Source: Curtobacterium sp. MCBA15_008 (GTDB taxonomy: Bacteria; Actinomycetota; Actinomycetes; Actinomycetales; Microbacteriaceae). Taken from it: a stretch of 62,756 nucleotides of DNA. Shown piece after piece: positions 43,847 to 52,161 of the stretch. The notes under the pieces were generated by a model that saw nothing but the letters and a program-made list of their open reading frames with translations, was not told the DNA's origin and ran no database searches. The first letter of the stretch is position 1. Each line of letters starts with the position of its first letter. The position numbers and the translations under genes were made by a program. The stretch covers positions 149,905 through 212,660 of the forward strand of contig NZ_MJGN01000001.1 of assembly GCF_001865065.1 (NCBI RefSeq). Reading direction: 5' to 3'.

Positions 43847-43882
43847 CGACGAAAGCCCCGTCCTAGGACGGGGCTTTCGTCG
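43847..43882. terminator. Perfect 36-bp palindrome, terminator of tRNA-Tyr
   Basis: CGACGAAAGCCCCGTCCT meets its exact complement without loop bases. It lies seven bases past the tRNA and could stop transcription in both directions. Confidence 0.75.
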
Positions 43883-43888
43883 ATCACG

Positions 43889-43970
43889 TGGCAAGTGAGG
43901 GATTCGAACCCCCGAAGGCTACGCCGGCTGATTTACAGTCAGATCCCTTTGGCCGCTTGGGTAACTTGCC
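43889..43970 (-). tRNA. tRNA-Tyr (GTA)
   Basis: 82 nt with a long variable arm. Acceptor GGCAAGT/ACTTGCC, anticodon loop CTGTAAA, T loop TTCGAAT, discriminator A. Confidence 0.95.
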
Positions 43971-44096
43971 ATGCGCGCACCCGGCCCGTGTAGTCACCAA
44001 CCGAAGGCGCGCATGAAAGCATAGCCGATCGGAGACGGTGCTCGTGACCACCGTGGGCCGACCTGCGGGAGCCGAACCGCGCCTCCTGTCCGCCGT

Positions 44097-44102
44097 TAGG
44101 CT
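44097..44102 (+). promoter_or_regulatory. -10 element TAGGCT, leaderless promoter of yajQ
   Basis: TAGGCT-GTCCGGC-ATG; seven bases, same layout as at the aminotransferase gene. Confidence 0.5.
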
Positions 44103-44109
44103 GTCCGGC

Positions 44110-44598
44110 ATGGCAGACAGTTCCTTCGACGTGGTCAGCAAGGTCGACAAGATGGAGGCGGAGAACGCCCTCAACCAGGCGGCCAAGGAGATCGAGCAGC
44201 GGTACGACTTCAAGGGTGCCGACGCCTCGGTCGCATTCAGCGGTGAGGACGTCCTCATCAAGGCGAACTCCGAGGAGCGCGCCAAGGCCGTCCTCGACGT
44301 GCTCCAGAGCAAGGCGATCAAGCGGAACATCTCGCTGAAGAGCCTCGACGCGGGCGACCCGTACCCGTCGGGCAAGGAGTACCGCATCGAGGTGAAGTTC
44401 AAGAACGGCATCGAGCAGGACGTCGCGAAGAAGATCGGTGCCTTCCTCCGCGCGAATGCGCCGAAGACCGTGAAGAGCCAGATCCAGGGCGACGAGCTCC
44501 GCGTCTCCTCGAAGAGCCGCGACGACCTGCAGAACACGATCCAGCTCCTCAAGGGTGAAGAGTTCGACGTGCCACTCCAGTTCATCAACTTCCGCTGA
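44110..44598 (+). CDS. YajQ family nucleotide-binding protein
   Basis: 162 residues, family length. MADSSFDVVSKVDKMEAENAL, RYDFKGADASVAF, FLRANAPKTVKSQIQGDELRV and VPLQFINFR are diagnostic. YajQ proteins bind nucleotides and RNA; some bind cyclic di-GMP as transcription-linked effectors. The ATG is placed at the leaderless promoter, excluding an upstream in-frame start at 44038. Confidence 0.95.
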   Translation: MADSSFDVVSKVDKMEAENALNQAAKEIEQRYDFKGADASVAFSGEDVLIKANSEERAKAVLDVLQSKAIKRNISLKSLDAGDPYPSGKEYRIEVKFKNGIEQDVAKKIGAFLRANAPKTVKSQIQGDELRVSSKSRDDLQNTIQLLKGEEFDVPLQFINFR

Positions 44599-44614
44599 CG
44601 CGCCGCCCGCCGCC

Positions 44615-46075
44615 TTGGAGCACTGGCTCAACGTCGCGATCGTCGTCCTGCTCGTCCTGCTGGACCTGGCGATCCGCGTCTTCTCGATCATCTACGTCCC
44701 GATCAACCGGAAGCCGCAGACCGCGACGGCCTGGTTGCTCGCGATCTTCCTCATCCCCTACGTCGGGTTCATCGTCTTCCTCATCATCGGGTCGACGAAG
44801 CTCCCGCATGCCCGGCGTGAGAAGCAGACCGAGATCAACGCCTACATCCTCGAGCAGACCGACGGCATCGAGCGGGTCCGCCGTGACCACCCGTGGCCGC
44901 TGTGGCTCGAGAGCATCACGACGCTGAACCGCGAGCTCGGCGCGATGCCCCTCGTCGGCGGCAACTCCGCCGAGCTCTACCCGGACTACGAGGAGTCCAT
45001 CGCCGAGATGACCCGTGCGATCGACCAGTCCCGGCGGTTCGTGCACGTCGAGTTCTACATCGCGACGATCGACGACACCACCCGCCCGTTCTTCGACGCC
45101 CTCGCCCGTGCCCAGGCACGCGGGGTGTCGGTGCGGTTCCTGCTCGACCACTGGGCCAGCCGCGGGTACCCCGGCTACAAGGAGACGCTGGCGTTCATGG
45201 ACCGCGCCGGCATCGAGTGGCACCTCATGCTGCCGCTCCTGCCGCTGCAGGGGAAGTTCCAGCGCCCCGACCTCCGCAACCACCGGAAGATCATGGTCAT
45301 CGACGGCTCGGTGGCCTTCACCGGGTCGCAGAACCTCATCGACAGCTCCTACGACCTGCAGTCGCACATCGACAAGGGCATGGTCTACAAGGACCTGTTC
45401 GCCCGGTTCGAGGGTCCGGTCGTCGCCGGCCTCAACGCCCTGTTCGTGACCGACTGGTACAGCGAGACCGACGAGCTGCTGCTGCGCGAGAGCGACCCCG
45501 TGCAGCGTGCCGACCGCGGTGACGCCCTGGACTGCCAGGTGGTCCCGTCCGGCCCCGGCTTCGACGGCGAGAACAACCTGCGCCTCTTCAACGCGCTGCT
45601 CTACTCGGCGCAGGAGAAGGTGTCGATCACGTCGCCGTACTTCGTGCCGGATGACTCGATGCTCTACGCGATCACGACCACGGCACAGCGCGGGGTCGAG
45701 GTCGAGCTGTTCGTCGGCGAGATGGGCGACCACGCGATGACCTGGCACGCCCAGCGCTCCTACTACGAGGGCCTGCTGCGGGCCGGCGTCAAGATCTGGC
45801 TCTACCGGGCGCCGACGATCCTGCACGCGAAGCACTTCACGATCGACGACGAGGTGTCCGTGATCGGGTCGAGCAACATGGACATGCGGTCCTTCAGCCT
45901 CAACCTCGAGGTCTCGGTGATGGTCCGTGGCAAGCGGTTCGTCGACGCCCTGCGCGAGGTCCAGGACGCCTACAAGGAGAACAGCTTCGAGCTGCGGTTG
46001 GACTCGTGGCTCGGTCGCCCGCGCCGGTCCCAGGTGCTCGACAACGTCGCGCGGCTCACGGCGGCGCTGCAGTAG
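44615..46075 (+). CDS. cls: Phospholipase D family cardiolipin synthase
   Basis: About 486 residues. Two N-terminal membrane segments (about 5-27 and 40-60) precede two HKD catalytic motifs: NHRKIMVIDG...FTGSQNLID and LHAKHFTIDD...GSSNMDM. It joins two phosphatidylglycerol molecules, or uses CDP-diacylglycerol, to make cardiolipin. A TTG at 44615 gives a natural N-terminus; a GTG at 44555 inside yajQ is the alternative. No good Shine-Dalgarno sequence for either, so coupling to yajQ is likely. Confidence 0.92.
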   Translation: MEHWLNVAIVVLLVLLDLAIRVFSIIYVPINRKPQTATAWLLAIFLIPYVGFIVFLIIGSTKLPHARREKQTEINAYILEQTDGIERVRRDHPWPLWLESITTLNRELGAMPLVGGNSAELYPDYEESIAEMTRAIDQSRRFVHVEFYIATIDDTTRPFFDALARAQARGVSVRFLLDHWASRGYPGYKETLAFMDRAGIEWHLMLPLLPLQGKFQRPDLRNHRKIMVIDGSVAFTGSQNLIDSSYDLQSHIDKGMVYKDLFARFEGPVVAGLNALFVTDWYSETDELLLRESDPVQRADRGDALDCQVVPSGPGFDGENNLRLFNALLYSAQEKVSITSPYFVPDDSMLYAITTTAQRGVEVELFVGEMGDHAMTWHAQRSYYEGLLRAGVKIWLYRAPTILHAKHFTIDDEVSVIGSSNMDMRSFSLNLEVSVMVRGKRFVDALREVQDAYKENSFELRLDSWLGRPRRSQVLDNVARLTAALQ

Positions 46076-46187
46076 CGGACAGCCGGGAGGCGCGGCCCGG
46101 CCCCGGCAGGCGTCGCGCGTCGTCGACGCGGTGCGACCAGGGCGTCGTCGGACGACGTCGACGGTGTCGCGCGTTCGCGCCGACGGT

Positions 46188-47321
46188 TCAGCGCAGCGGG
46201 ACGAGTCCGCTCAGCGTCGCGGTCAGGCGTTCGAGGGGACCGCGACCCAGGGCCGTCCGCCACGCCATCGCGAACAGCACCGACCCGATGGCGAACCACG
46301 CCCACGCCGCACCCGAGTCCGGGTACCCCGGCAGCAGCGCCAGCACGACGAGGTGCCCGGCGTAGACCGTGAGCGGCATCGACCCGACCGCGGCGAGCGG
46401 GAACGCGATGCGCTCGGCCAGGCGGCCGCCCGCGCTCCCGCCTCCGTGCCCGTCGAACAGCAGGGTGCACAGGGCGATCACCGCGACCGCGACACCCGCC
46501 GTCCCGACGACGTCGACGACCGACGACGAGTGGTCACGCGGCGACAGGAAGAGCTGCGCGAGGGCCGCCGACGGCGGACTGCCCTGCCCGGCGTACGGCA
46601 CGCCGGGGAAGGCCTGGACGGCGTCGACGGGCACCGGGGCGAGCACGTTCCCGACCACGTAGGCGGCCGCGGCGACCACGGCGCCGGACGCGAGGAGCGC
46701 GACCTGGCGGCCACGTTCCTCCAGGCCCGCACGGACGACCGCGAGACCGACCAGGACGTACGCCAGGAAGGTGACCACGGGGTAGACCAGGCCGAGCTGG
46801 ACCTCCCACATGCCGGCGTCCGCGTAGAGCGGCACGATGCTCAGCGCGACGACCGGCGAGGCCACCGCGCACGCCGCCGCCAGCACGAGCAGCCATCCGG
46901 CCCGGACCCGCAGGACGGGGACGGCCAGCAGGAAGAGGGCTCCGTACGTCGGCAGGATCACGTACACGGGGGTCTGCAGCGCCATCAGGAGCAGGCCGAT
47001 CGCGACCACGACCGCCGCGCGGATCGCGAGCCGCGCGCGGACCCTGCCGATCGTCGGCGGACCGGGCGGCGCGGTCCGGCCGCTCGTCAGCCCGATCGAG
47101 ACGCCGGCGAGCACGGCGAAGAGGGACGACGAACGACCGTGCGCCACCGCGGCCCAGGTCGTCGGGTCGGACCAGTCGACCTCGTCGGCGATGCCGCCCA
47201 CGTGCGTCGCCATCATGCCGAGGAGCGCCAGTGCCCGCGCGACGTCGACTCCCTGCAGACGGGCACCGGAGACGGACACGCCCCGCAGCGCGGCGGGCGG
47301 TGCGGGGCGTGCGGTCGACAT
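46188..47321 (-). CDS. Heparan-alpha-glucosaminide N-acetyltransferase-like/DUF418-type membrane protein
   Basis: About 377 residues with about ten membrane segments. LQGVDVARALALLGMMATHVG is the conserved N-terminal helix of this acyltransferase superfamily; PLTVYAGHLVVLALL near the C-terminus is also typical (YxxH). It probably moves an acyl group across or onto an envelope glycoconjugate. The ATG at 47321 overlaps the region just downstream of the FprA-like gene. The exact family (HGSNAT-like or DUF418) is uncertain. Confidence 0.8.
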   Translation of the reverse strand: MSTARPAPPAALRGVSVSGARLQGVDVARALALLGMMATHVGGIADEVDWSDPTTWAAVAHGRSSSLFAVLAGVSIGLTSGRTAPPGPPTIGRVRARLAIRAAVVVAIGLLLMALQTPVYVILPTYGALFLLAVPVLRVRAGWLLVLAAACAVASPVVALSIVPLYADAGMWEVQLGLVYPVVTFLAYVLVGLAVVRAGLEERGRQVALLASGAVVAAAAYVVGNVLAPVPVDAVQAFPGVPYAGQGSPPSAALAQLFLSPRDHSSSVVDVVGTAGVAVAVIALCTLLFDGHGGGSAGGRLAERIAFPLAAVGSMPLTVYAGHLVVLALLPGYPDSGAAWAWFAIGSVLFAMAWRTALGRGPLERLTATLSGLVPLR

Positions 47322-47337
47322 GGCGGTCGGCTCGGCG

Positions 47338-48741
47338 TCAGCTGGTGCGTGCGTCGGCGGTGCGGGCGTCGGCGCTGTGCGCGTCGACTGTGCGCCCGAG
47401 CGACACCTCGACCATCTCGTCACGCGGCACGACCTTGATGCGCTCGCGACCCTCGGCCGCACCGAGCGCGAGCTCGTGCGCGTCGAGGTTGTGCCAGCCG
47501 TCGAGGTCGGTGTACTCGACGCCGCGCGCGGCCAGCAGCGCCGGGACCGCACCCTCGGACGGGTCCTCCGGCGTCCACCAGCTCGCCTGGTCGTTGACGA
47601 TGTGCTGCACGGTCTCCATCGCGTCGGACTTGGTGTGCCCGATGAGGCCGACCGGCCCGCGCTTGATCCACCCGGTGGCGTAGACGCCCGGGATCTGCTG
47701 GTTGTCGTCGTCGAGGACCTGGCCCTCGTGGTTGGGGATGACCCCGTGGCGCTCGTCGAACGGCACCCCCGGCAGCGGCGAGCCGAAGTAGCCGACCGCA
47801 CGGTAGGCGGCCTGGATCGGGATCTCGCGGACCTCGCCGGTGCCCTCGACGCCGCCCTGCCCGTTCGGACGGGTGCGCTCGTAGCGGATGGCGGTGAGCT
47901 TGCCGTCCTCGCCGACGAACTCGAGGGGCTTCGCGTAGAAGTGCAGGTGCAGGCGGCGGCTGGCCTGCCCGGTCTCGCGGGTGCGCCACTGCTCGAGCAC
48001 GCGGTTCATCACCATGACCTGCTTGTTCGTCGCGATGGCGTTCTTCGAGGCCTCGTCGTGGTCGAAGTCCTCGTCGTAGACGACCATGTCGACGTCGCGC
48101 AGCTCGCCGAGCTCGCGCAGCTCGAGCGGCGTGAACTTCACCTGCGCGGGGCCGCGACGACCGAACACGTGCACGTCGGTCACCGGGGAGGCCTTCAGCC
48201 CCTCGTGGACGTTCGCCGGGATCTCGGTCGGCAGGAGGTCGTCGGCGTGCTTCGCGAGGATGCGTGAGACGTCGAGGGCGACGTTGCCGTTGCCGATCAC
48301 GGCGACGCTCGAGGCCTCGAGCGGCCAGGTACGCGGGACGTCCGGGTGGCCGTCGAACCAGCTGACGAACTCGGCCGCTCCGTAGGAGCCCTCGAGCTCG
48401 ACACCCGGCACGTCGAGGTCGGCGTCCTTGATCGCCCCGGTGGAGAACACGACCGCGTGGTAGTGCTTCCGGAGGTCGTCGAGGGTGATGTCCTCGCCGA
48501 AGCGGACGTTGCCGAACAACCGGACGACCCCGCGGTCGAGCACGTCCCGCAGGGCGTTGACGATGCCCTTGATCCGGGGGTGGTCCGGCGCGACGCCGTA
48601 CCGGACCAGGCCGTAGGGGGCGGGGAGCTGCTCGAACAGGTCGATCGACACGTCGTGGCCGTGGGCTTCGCGCAGCAGGATGTCCGCGGCGTAGATGCCG
48701 GCGGGGCCGGCGCCGACGATGGCGACTCGGAGGGTGGGCAC
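47338..48741 (-). CDS. FAD-dependent ferredoxin/NADP+ oxidoreductase, FprA-like
   Basis: About 467 residues. VAIVGAGPAGIYAADILL binds FAD, LFEQLPAPYGLVRYGVAPDH is the adrenodoxin-reductase signature, and VIGNGNVALDVSRIL binds NADP. GVYATGWIKRGPVGLIGHTK completes the family pattern. It moves electrons between NADPH and ferredoxin. GTG start with GGAG seven bases ahead. It neighbours the quinone genes but belongs to no specific step there. Confidence 0.93.
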   Translation of the reverse strand: MPTLRVAIVGAGPAGIYAADILLREAHGHDVSIDLFEQLPAPYGLVRYGVAPDHPRIKGIVNALRDVLDRGVVRLFGNVRFGEDITLDDLRKHYHAVVFSTGAIKDADLDVPGVELEGSYGAAEFVSWFDGHPDVPRTWPLEASSVAVIGNGNVALDVSRILAKHADDLLPTEIPANVHEGLKASPVTDVHVFGRRGPAQVKFTPLELRELGELRDVDMVVYDEDFDHDEASKNAIATNKQVMVMNRVLEQWRTRETGQASRRLHLHFYAKPLEFVGEDGKLTAIRYERTRPNGQGGVEGTGEVREIPIQAAYRAVGYFGSPLPGVPFDERHGVIPNHEGQVLDDDNQQIPGVYATGWIKRGPVGLIGHTKSDAMETVQHIVNDQASWWTPEDPSEGAVPALLAARGVEYTDLDGWHNLDAHELALGAAEGRERIKVVPRDEMVEVSLGRTVDAHSADARTADARTS

Positions 48742-48829
48742 TGATCGTCTCCAGTTTCGTTCGGGCAGGGTGCTCCCGATGGGCTGTGTCGCTGGGTGGT
48801 GGTCGGTCCGTCGCTCGGGGCGGTCCGTG

Positions 48830-49909
48830 TCAGCGGCTGCGTTCCACGACGGACTCGGCGAAGCGGATCAACGCCCGCTTCACCGTCCCGTCGGGGAGCG
48901 GTGCGAGCGCGTCGACCGCTTCCGTCGCCCACCGGACCGCGACGGCCCGGGTGGCGGAGGTGGCCTCGTGCTCGCGGAGGGCGGCGACCGCGGACTGGTA
49001 CGGCGCGGAGTCGACCACGTCGTCCGGCGCCGCGTTCACGTCGCGCTCGATCCGTTCGAGGAGCGCGACGGCGTCCGGCGCTCCCGTCGCTGCGAGGCGG
49101 CGCAGCTGGAGCAGCGGCAGCGTGTCGACGCCGGCGCGCAGGTCGTTGCCGGCGATCTTGCCGGTCTTCGCCTTGGCCGGTGCGAGGTCGATGACGTCGT
49201 CGACGAGCTGGAAGGCCACGCCGACCTTCTCGCCGAACGTGCCGACGGCGTCGAGGTACGACCGGTCGGCACCCGAGAACATCACGCCGGCGCGGGCGGC
49301 GGTCGCTATGAGCGACCCCGTCTTGTCGCTGAGCACCTGGATGTAGTGCTCGACCGGGTCGTCCTCGGGCTGGGGGCCCGTCGTCTCGTGGAGCTGCCCC
49401 ATGCAGAGGCGCTGGAAGGTCTCGGCCTGCATCCGGATGCCCTCGGTGCCGAGGTCGGCGGTGATCAGGCTGGCCCGCGCGAAGAGCAGGTCGCCGGTGA
49501 GGATCGCGACGTTGTTGCCGTACGTCACGTGCGCTGCCGGGACCCCGCGGCGCACCGGGGCCTCGTCCATGACGTCGTCGTGGTAGAGCGACGCCAGGTG
49601 GGTGGTCTCGATGCTGACCGCGGCCTTCACGACCGCGTCGGTCACGCCGTCGCCGAGCTGCGCGATGAGCAGGGTCAGCGTCGGCCGGATCCGCTTGCCG
49701 CCGGCGGAGAGCAGGTACCGGCTCGTCGTGTCGGCGAGGGTGTCGGTGGAGCGCATCGCTTCTTCGAGGCCCTGCTCGACGAGCTCGAGCCCGTCGTCGA
49801 CGGCCGAGATGAACCGACGCTCGGCCGGGGTCGCGAACAGACGCTCGCCGATGCCCAACGATGCGCGGAGACTCGGTGCGCGACGTGCGACCGGGACGCT
49901 CGGGTTCAA
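48830..49909 (-). CDS. Polyprenyl diphosphate synthase
   Basis: About 359 residues. The first Asp-rich motif is LYHDDVMDEA and the second QLVDDVIDLA; GGKRIRPTLTLLIA and GDLLFARA are also conserved. It elongates isoprenoid diphosphates and, given the neighbours, most likely makes the menaquinone side-chain donor used by MenA. The start codon is TTG with GGAGCAG upstream. Downstream of menG on the same strand, 30 bp apart. Confidence 0.93.
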   Translation of the reverse strand: MNPSVPVARRAPSLRASLGIGERLFATPAERRFISAVDDGLELVEQGLEEAMRSTDTLADTTSRYLLSAGGKRIRPTLTLLIAQLGDGVTDAVVKAAVSIETTHLASLYHDDVMDEAPVRRGVPAAHVTYGNNVAILTGDLLFARASLITADLGTEGIRMQAETFQRLCMGQLHETTGPQPEDDPVEHYIQVLSDKTGSLIATAARAGVMFSGADRSYLDAVGTFGEKVGVAFQLVDDVIDLAPAKAKTGKIAGNDLRAGVDTLPLLQLRRLAATGAPDAVALLERIERDVNAAPDDVVDSAPYQSAVAALREHEATSATRAVAVRWATEAVDALAPLPDGTVKRALIRFAESVVERSR

Positions 49910-49939
49910 GTGCTGCTCCGTGGTTCGGGGGTGGACCGG

Positions 49940-50806
49940 TCAGCCGGCGGTGGGCTCGGCGCTGGGCTGGTCGGCGCTGGGCTGGTCGGCGCTGGGCTGG
50001 TCGGCGCTGGGCTGGCCGGTGACCGGCTTGCCCAGGCTGGGCTGCTCGCCGGTGTGCTGGTGCGCACGACGGGCCTTCGCGCGGCGGGCGACGGACTCGC
50101 GCACCGGCTCGGCCACGGGCTTCCGACCACGGTGCAGCGCGACGATGCCAGCGGTGAGGTTCCGGTAGGCCACCATCGTGAACCCGACGCCCCGGAGCCA
50201 CTGGCTCAGCACCTGCTGCTCGGGCCAGGCCTCGATCGACTCGGCCAGGTAGCGGTAGGCGGCCGGGTTGCTCGACGACAGGCGTGCGACACCGGGCAGG
50301 ACGCGCTTGAGGTAGGCGCCGTAGCCGAAGCGCAGGAGTGCGAGCGGCGGCGTCGAGAACTCGCAGATGACGACGCGGCCGCCGGGCTTGAGGACGCGGA
50401 GCATCTCGCCGAGGGCCTGCATCGGGTCGTTGACGTTGCGCAGGCCGAACGAGATCGAGACGGCGTCGAAGGAGTCGTCGTCGAACGGCAGGTGCTCGGC
50501 GTCGCCCTCGACGAAGGTGATCTCGGGGTGACGCTCGCGGCCGACGGCGATCATGCCCGCCGACAGGTCGAGCGCGGTGACCTCTGCCCCCTTCTTGGCG
50601 AAGGCCGCGGCGCTCGTGCCGGTGCCGGCGGCGATGTCGAGCACGCGTTCGCCGGGCTGGGGGTCGACCGCGCGGACCGTCGCGACACGCCACAGCGGGG
50701 CGTTGCCCGCGGAGAGGATGTCGTTCGTGAGGTCGTACTTCGCGGCGACGTCGTCGAACATGGCCGCCACCTCGTCCGGCCGCTTGTTCAGGTCCGCTCT
50801 GCTCAC
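49940..50806 (-). CDS. menG: Demethylmenaquinone methyltransferase
   Basis: About 288 residues. The UbiE/COQ5 fold is clear: MFDDVAAKYDLTNDILSAG, VLDIAAGTGTSA (SAM motif I), FDAVSISFGLRNVNDPMQAL and VLKPGGRVVICEF. It adds the last methyl group of menaquinone. The C-terminal tail (about 235-288) is low complexity and contains four QPSAD-type repeats encoded by 15-bp units. The GTG at 50806 has TAGGAT seven bases upstream, so a leaderless message is likely. Divergent from menF. Confidence 0.95.
   Translation of the reverse strand: MSRADLNKRPDEVAAMFDDVAAKYDLTNDILSAGNAPLWRVATVRAVDPQPGERVLDIAAGTGTSAAAFAKKGAEVTALDLSAGMIAVGRERHPEITFVEGDAEHLPFDDDSFDAVSISFGLRNVNDPMQALGEMLRVLKPGGRVVICEFSTPPLALLRFGYGAYLKRVLPGVARLSSSNPAAYRYLAESIEAWPEQQVLSQWLRGVGFTMVAYRNLTAGIVALHRGRKPVAEPVRESVARRAKARRAHQHTGEQPSLGKPVTGQPSADQPSADQPSADQPSAEPTAG
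49956..50015. repeat. Four perfect 15-bp tandem repeats in the menG tail
   Basis: TCGGCGCTGGGCTGG repeated four times in frame, giving a QPSAD pentapeptide repeat at the C-terminus of MenG. Confidence 0.95.
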
Positions 50807-50813
50807 CCACAAC

Positions 50814-50819
50814 ATCCTA
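50814..50819 (-). promoter_or_regulatory. -10 element TAGGAT, leaderless promoter of menG
   Basis: TAGGAT-GTTGTGG-GTG; seven bases to the start. Confidence 0.5.
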
Positions 50820-50868
50820 GAGGTCCCGGCCGAGCGTTCCCCGGTCCGTCGTCGGATCGCCCGACGCG

Positions 50869-50874
50869 TACGAT
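50869..50874 (+). promoter_or_regulatory. -10 element TACGAT, leaderless promoter of menF
   Basis: TACGAT-CGGACC-GTG; six bases to the start. It lies back to back with the menG element across 49 bp. Confidence 0.5.
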
Positions 50875-50880
50875 CGGACC

Positions 50881-52140
50881 GTGACCCGAACCACCACGGC
50901 GGCCCCACCGCTGACGGTCTCGACCCGGATCCTCGACGACCCGGGCGCCGTCCTCCGCCACACCCTCCGGGACAGCCCGCTCGCGTTCGTCCGGAACGGC
51001 GACGGCATCGTCGGGATCGGCGAGGCGCTCCGCTTCACCTTCAGCGGCCCGGAGCGGATGCGCGAGGCGTCGGCGGTCTGGCGCACGCTCGTGCAGGACG
51101 CGGTGGTGGACGACCCGGTGCAGCTCCGCGGGACGGGCCTGGTCGCGTTCGGGGCCTTCACGTTCGCCGACGACTCCGCCGAGACGAGCGTCCTGATCGT
51201 GCCGCGCGTCGTGATCGGCCGGCGTCGCGGCAAGGCGTGGCTGACCGCGGTCGACACCACGCCGGACCCGGCCCCCCTCACGTTCACCCGCACGTCCGCA
51301 CCGGTCCCCCGCGTCGGCGAGCACGTGTCGGTGCAGCTCACCCCCGGCCGGATCGGCCCCGAGGCCTACGCCGCGCGTGTCGCCGACGCCGTCCGCCGGA
51401 TCGCCGCCGGGGACGCCGAGAAGGTCGTCCTCGCACGCGACCTCGTCGGGCAGCTCCCACCCGGCGCGGACCACCGGGCGCTGCTGCTCGACCTCGCCGC
51501 CGCGTACCCGCAGTGCGTCACCTTCGCGGTCGACGGACTGGTCGGCGCCACCCCGGAGACCCTCGCCCGCACCGACGGCACGCGGCTCTCCGCCCGGGTG
51601 CTCGCCGGCAGCGCGGCCCGCGGCGCGGACGCTGTGTCCGACCGTGCCGCCGCCGAGGCCCTGGCGGCCAGCGCGAAGGACGTCGGCGAGCACGCGTTCG
51701 CGATCGACAGCCTCCTCGCCGCGCTCCGCCCGATCGCCACGGACCTCCGTGCCGACCCGGAGCCGTTCCGGCTGCAGCTGCCGAACCTGTGGCACCTCGC
51801 GACCGACGTGCAGGCGACGCTGCCCGTCGGGACGACCTCGCTCGACGTCGCGGACGTGCTGCACCCGACGGCCGCGGTCGCCGGCACCCCGACGGACGTC
51901 GCGGTCCGGCTCGTCTCCGAGCTCGAGGGCGCGGACCGCGGTCGGTACGCCGGTCCGGTCGGCTGGCTCGGCGCGAACGGCGACGGCGAGTGGATGCTCG
52001 CGCTCCGCAGCGCGCAGATCAGCGAGGACGGATCCCTCCGGGCCTGGGCGGGCGCCGGGATCGTGGCGGGGTCGGATCCCGACCGCGAGGTCGCCGAGAC
52101 CGCGCTCAAGTTCCGTCCGATGACGGACGCACTCGCCTGA
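50881..52140 (+). CDS. menF: Isochorismate synthase
   Basis: About 419 residues, chorismate-binding fold. AAGDAEKVVLARDL, PETLARTDGTRLSARVLAGSA, SAKDVGEHAFAIDSL, LWHLATDVQATL, LHPTAAVAGTP and the C-terminal AGAGIVAGSDPDREVAET are the MenF/EntC motifs. It converts chorismate to isochorismate, the first menaquinone step; it could equally feed a siderophore, but the men neighbours favour MenF. GTG start at a leaderless promoter. Convergent with menD, 21 bp between stops. Confidence 0.94.
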   Translation: MTRTTTAAPPLTVSTRILDDPGAVLRHTLRDSPLAFVRNGDGIVGIGEALRFTFSGPERMREASAVWRTLVQDAVVDDPVQLRGTGLVAFGAFTFADDSAETSVLIVPRVVIGRRRGKAWLTAVDTTPDPAPLTFTRTSAPVPRVGEHVSVQLTPGRIGPEAYAARVADAVRRIAAGDAEKVVLARDLVGQLPPGADHRALLLDLAAAYPQCVTFAVDGLVGATPETLARTDGTRLSARVLAGSAARGADAVSDRAAAEALAASAKDVGEHAFAIDSLLAALRPIATDLRADPEPFRLQLPNLWHLATDVQATLPVGTTSLDVADVLHPTAAVAGTPTDVAVRLVSELEGADRGRYAGPVGWLGANGDGEWMLALRSAQISEDGSLRAWAGAGIVAGSDPDREVAETALKFRPMTDALA

Positions 52141-52161
52141 TCGGCGGCCGGCCCGGCCGGC

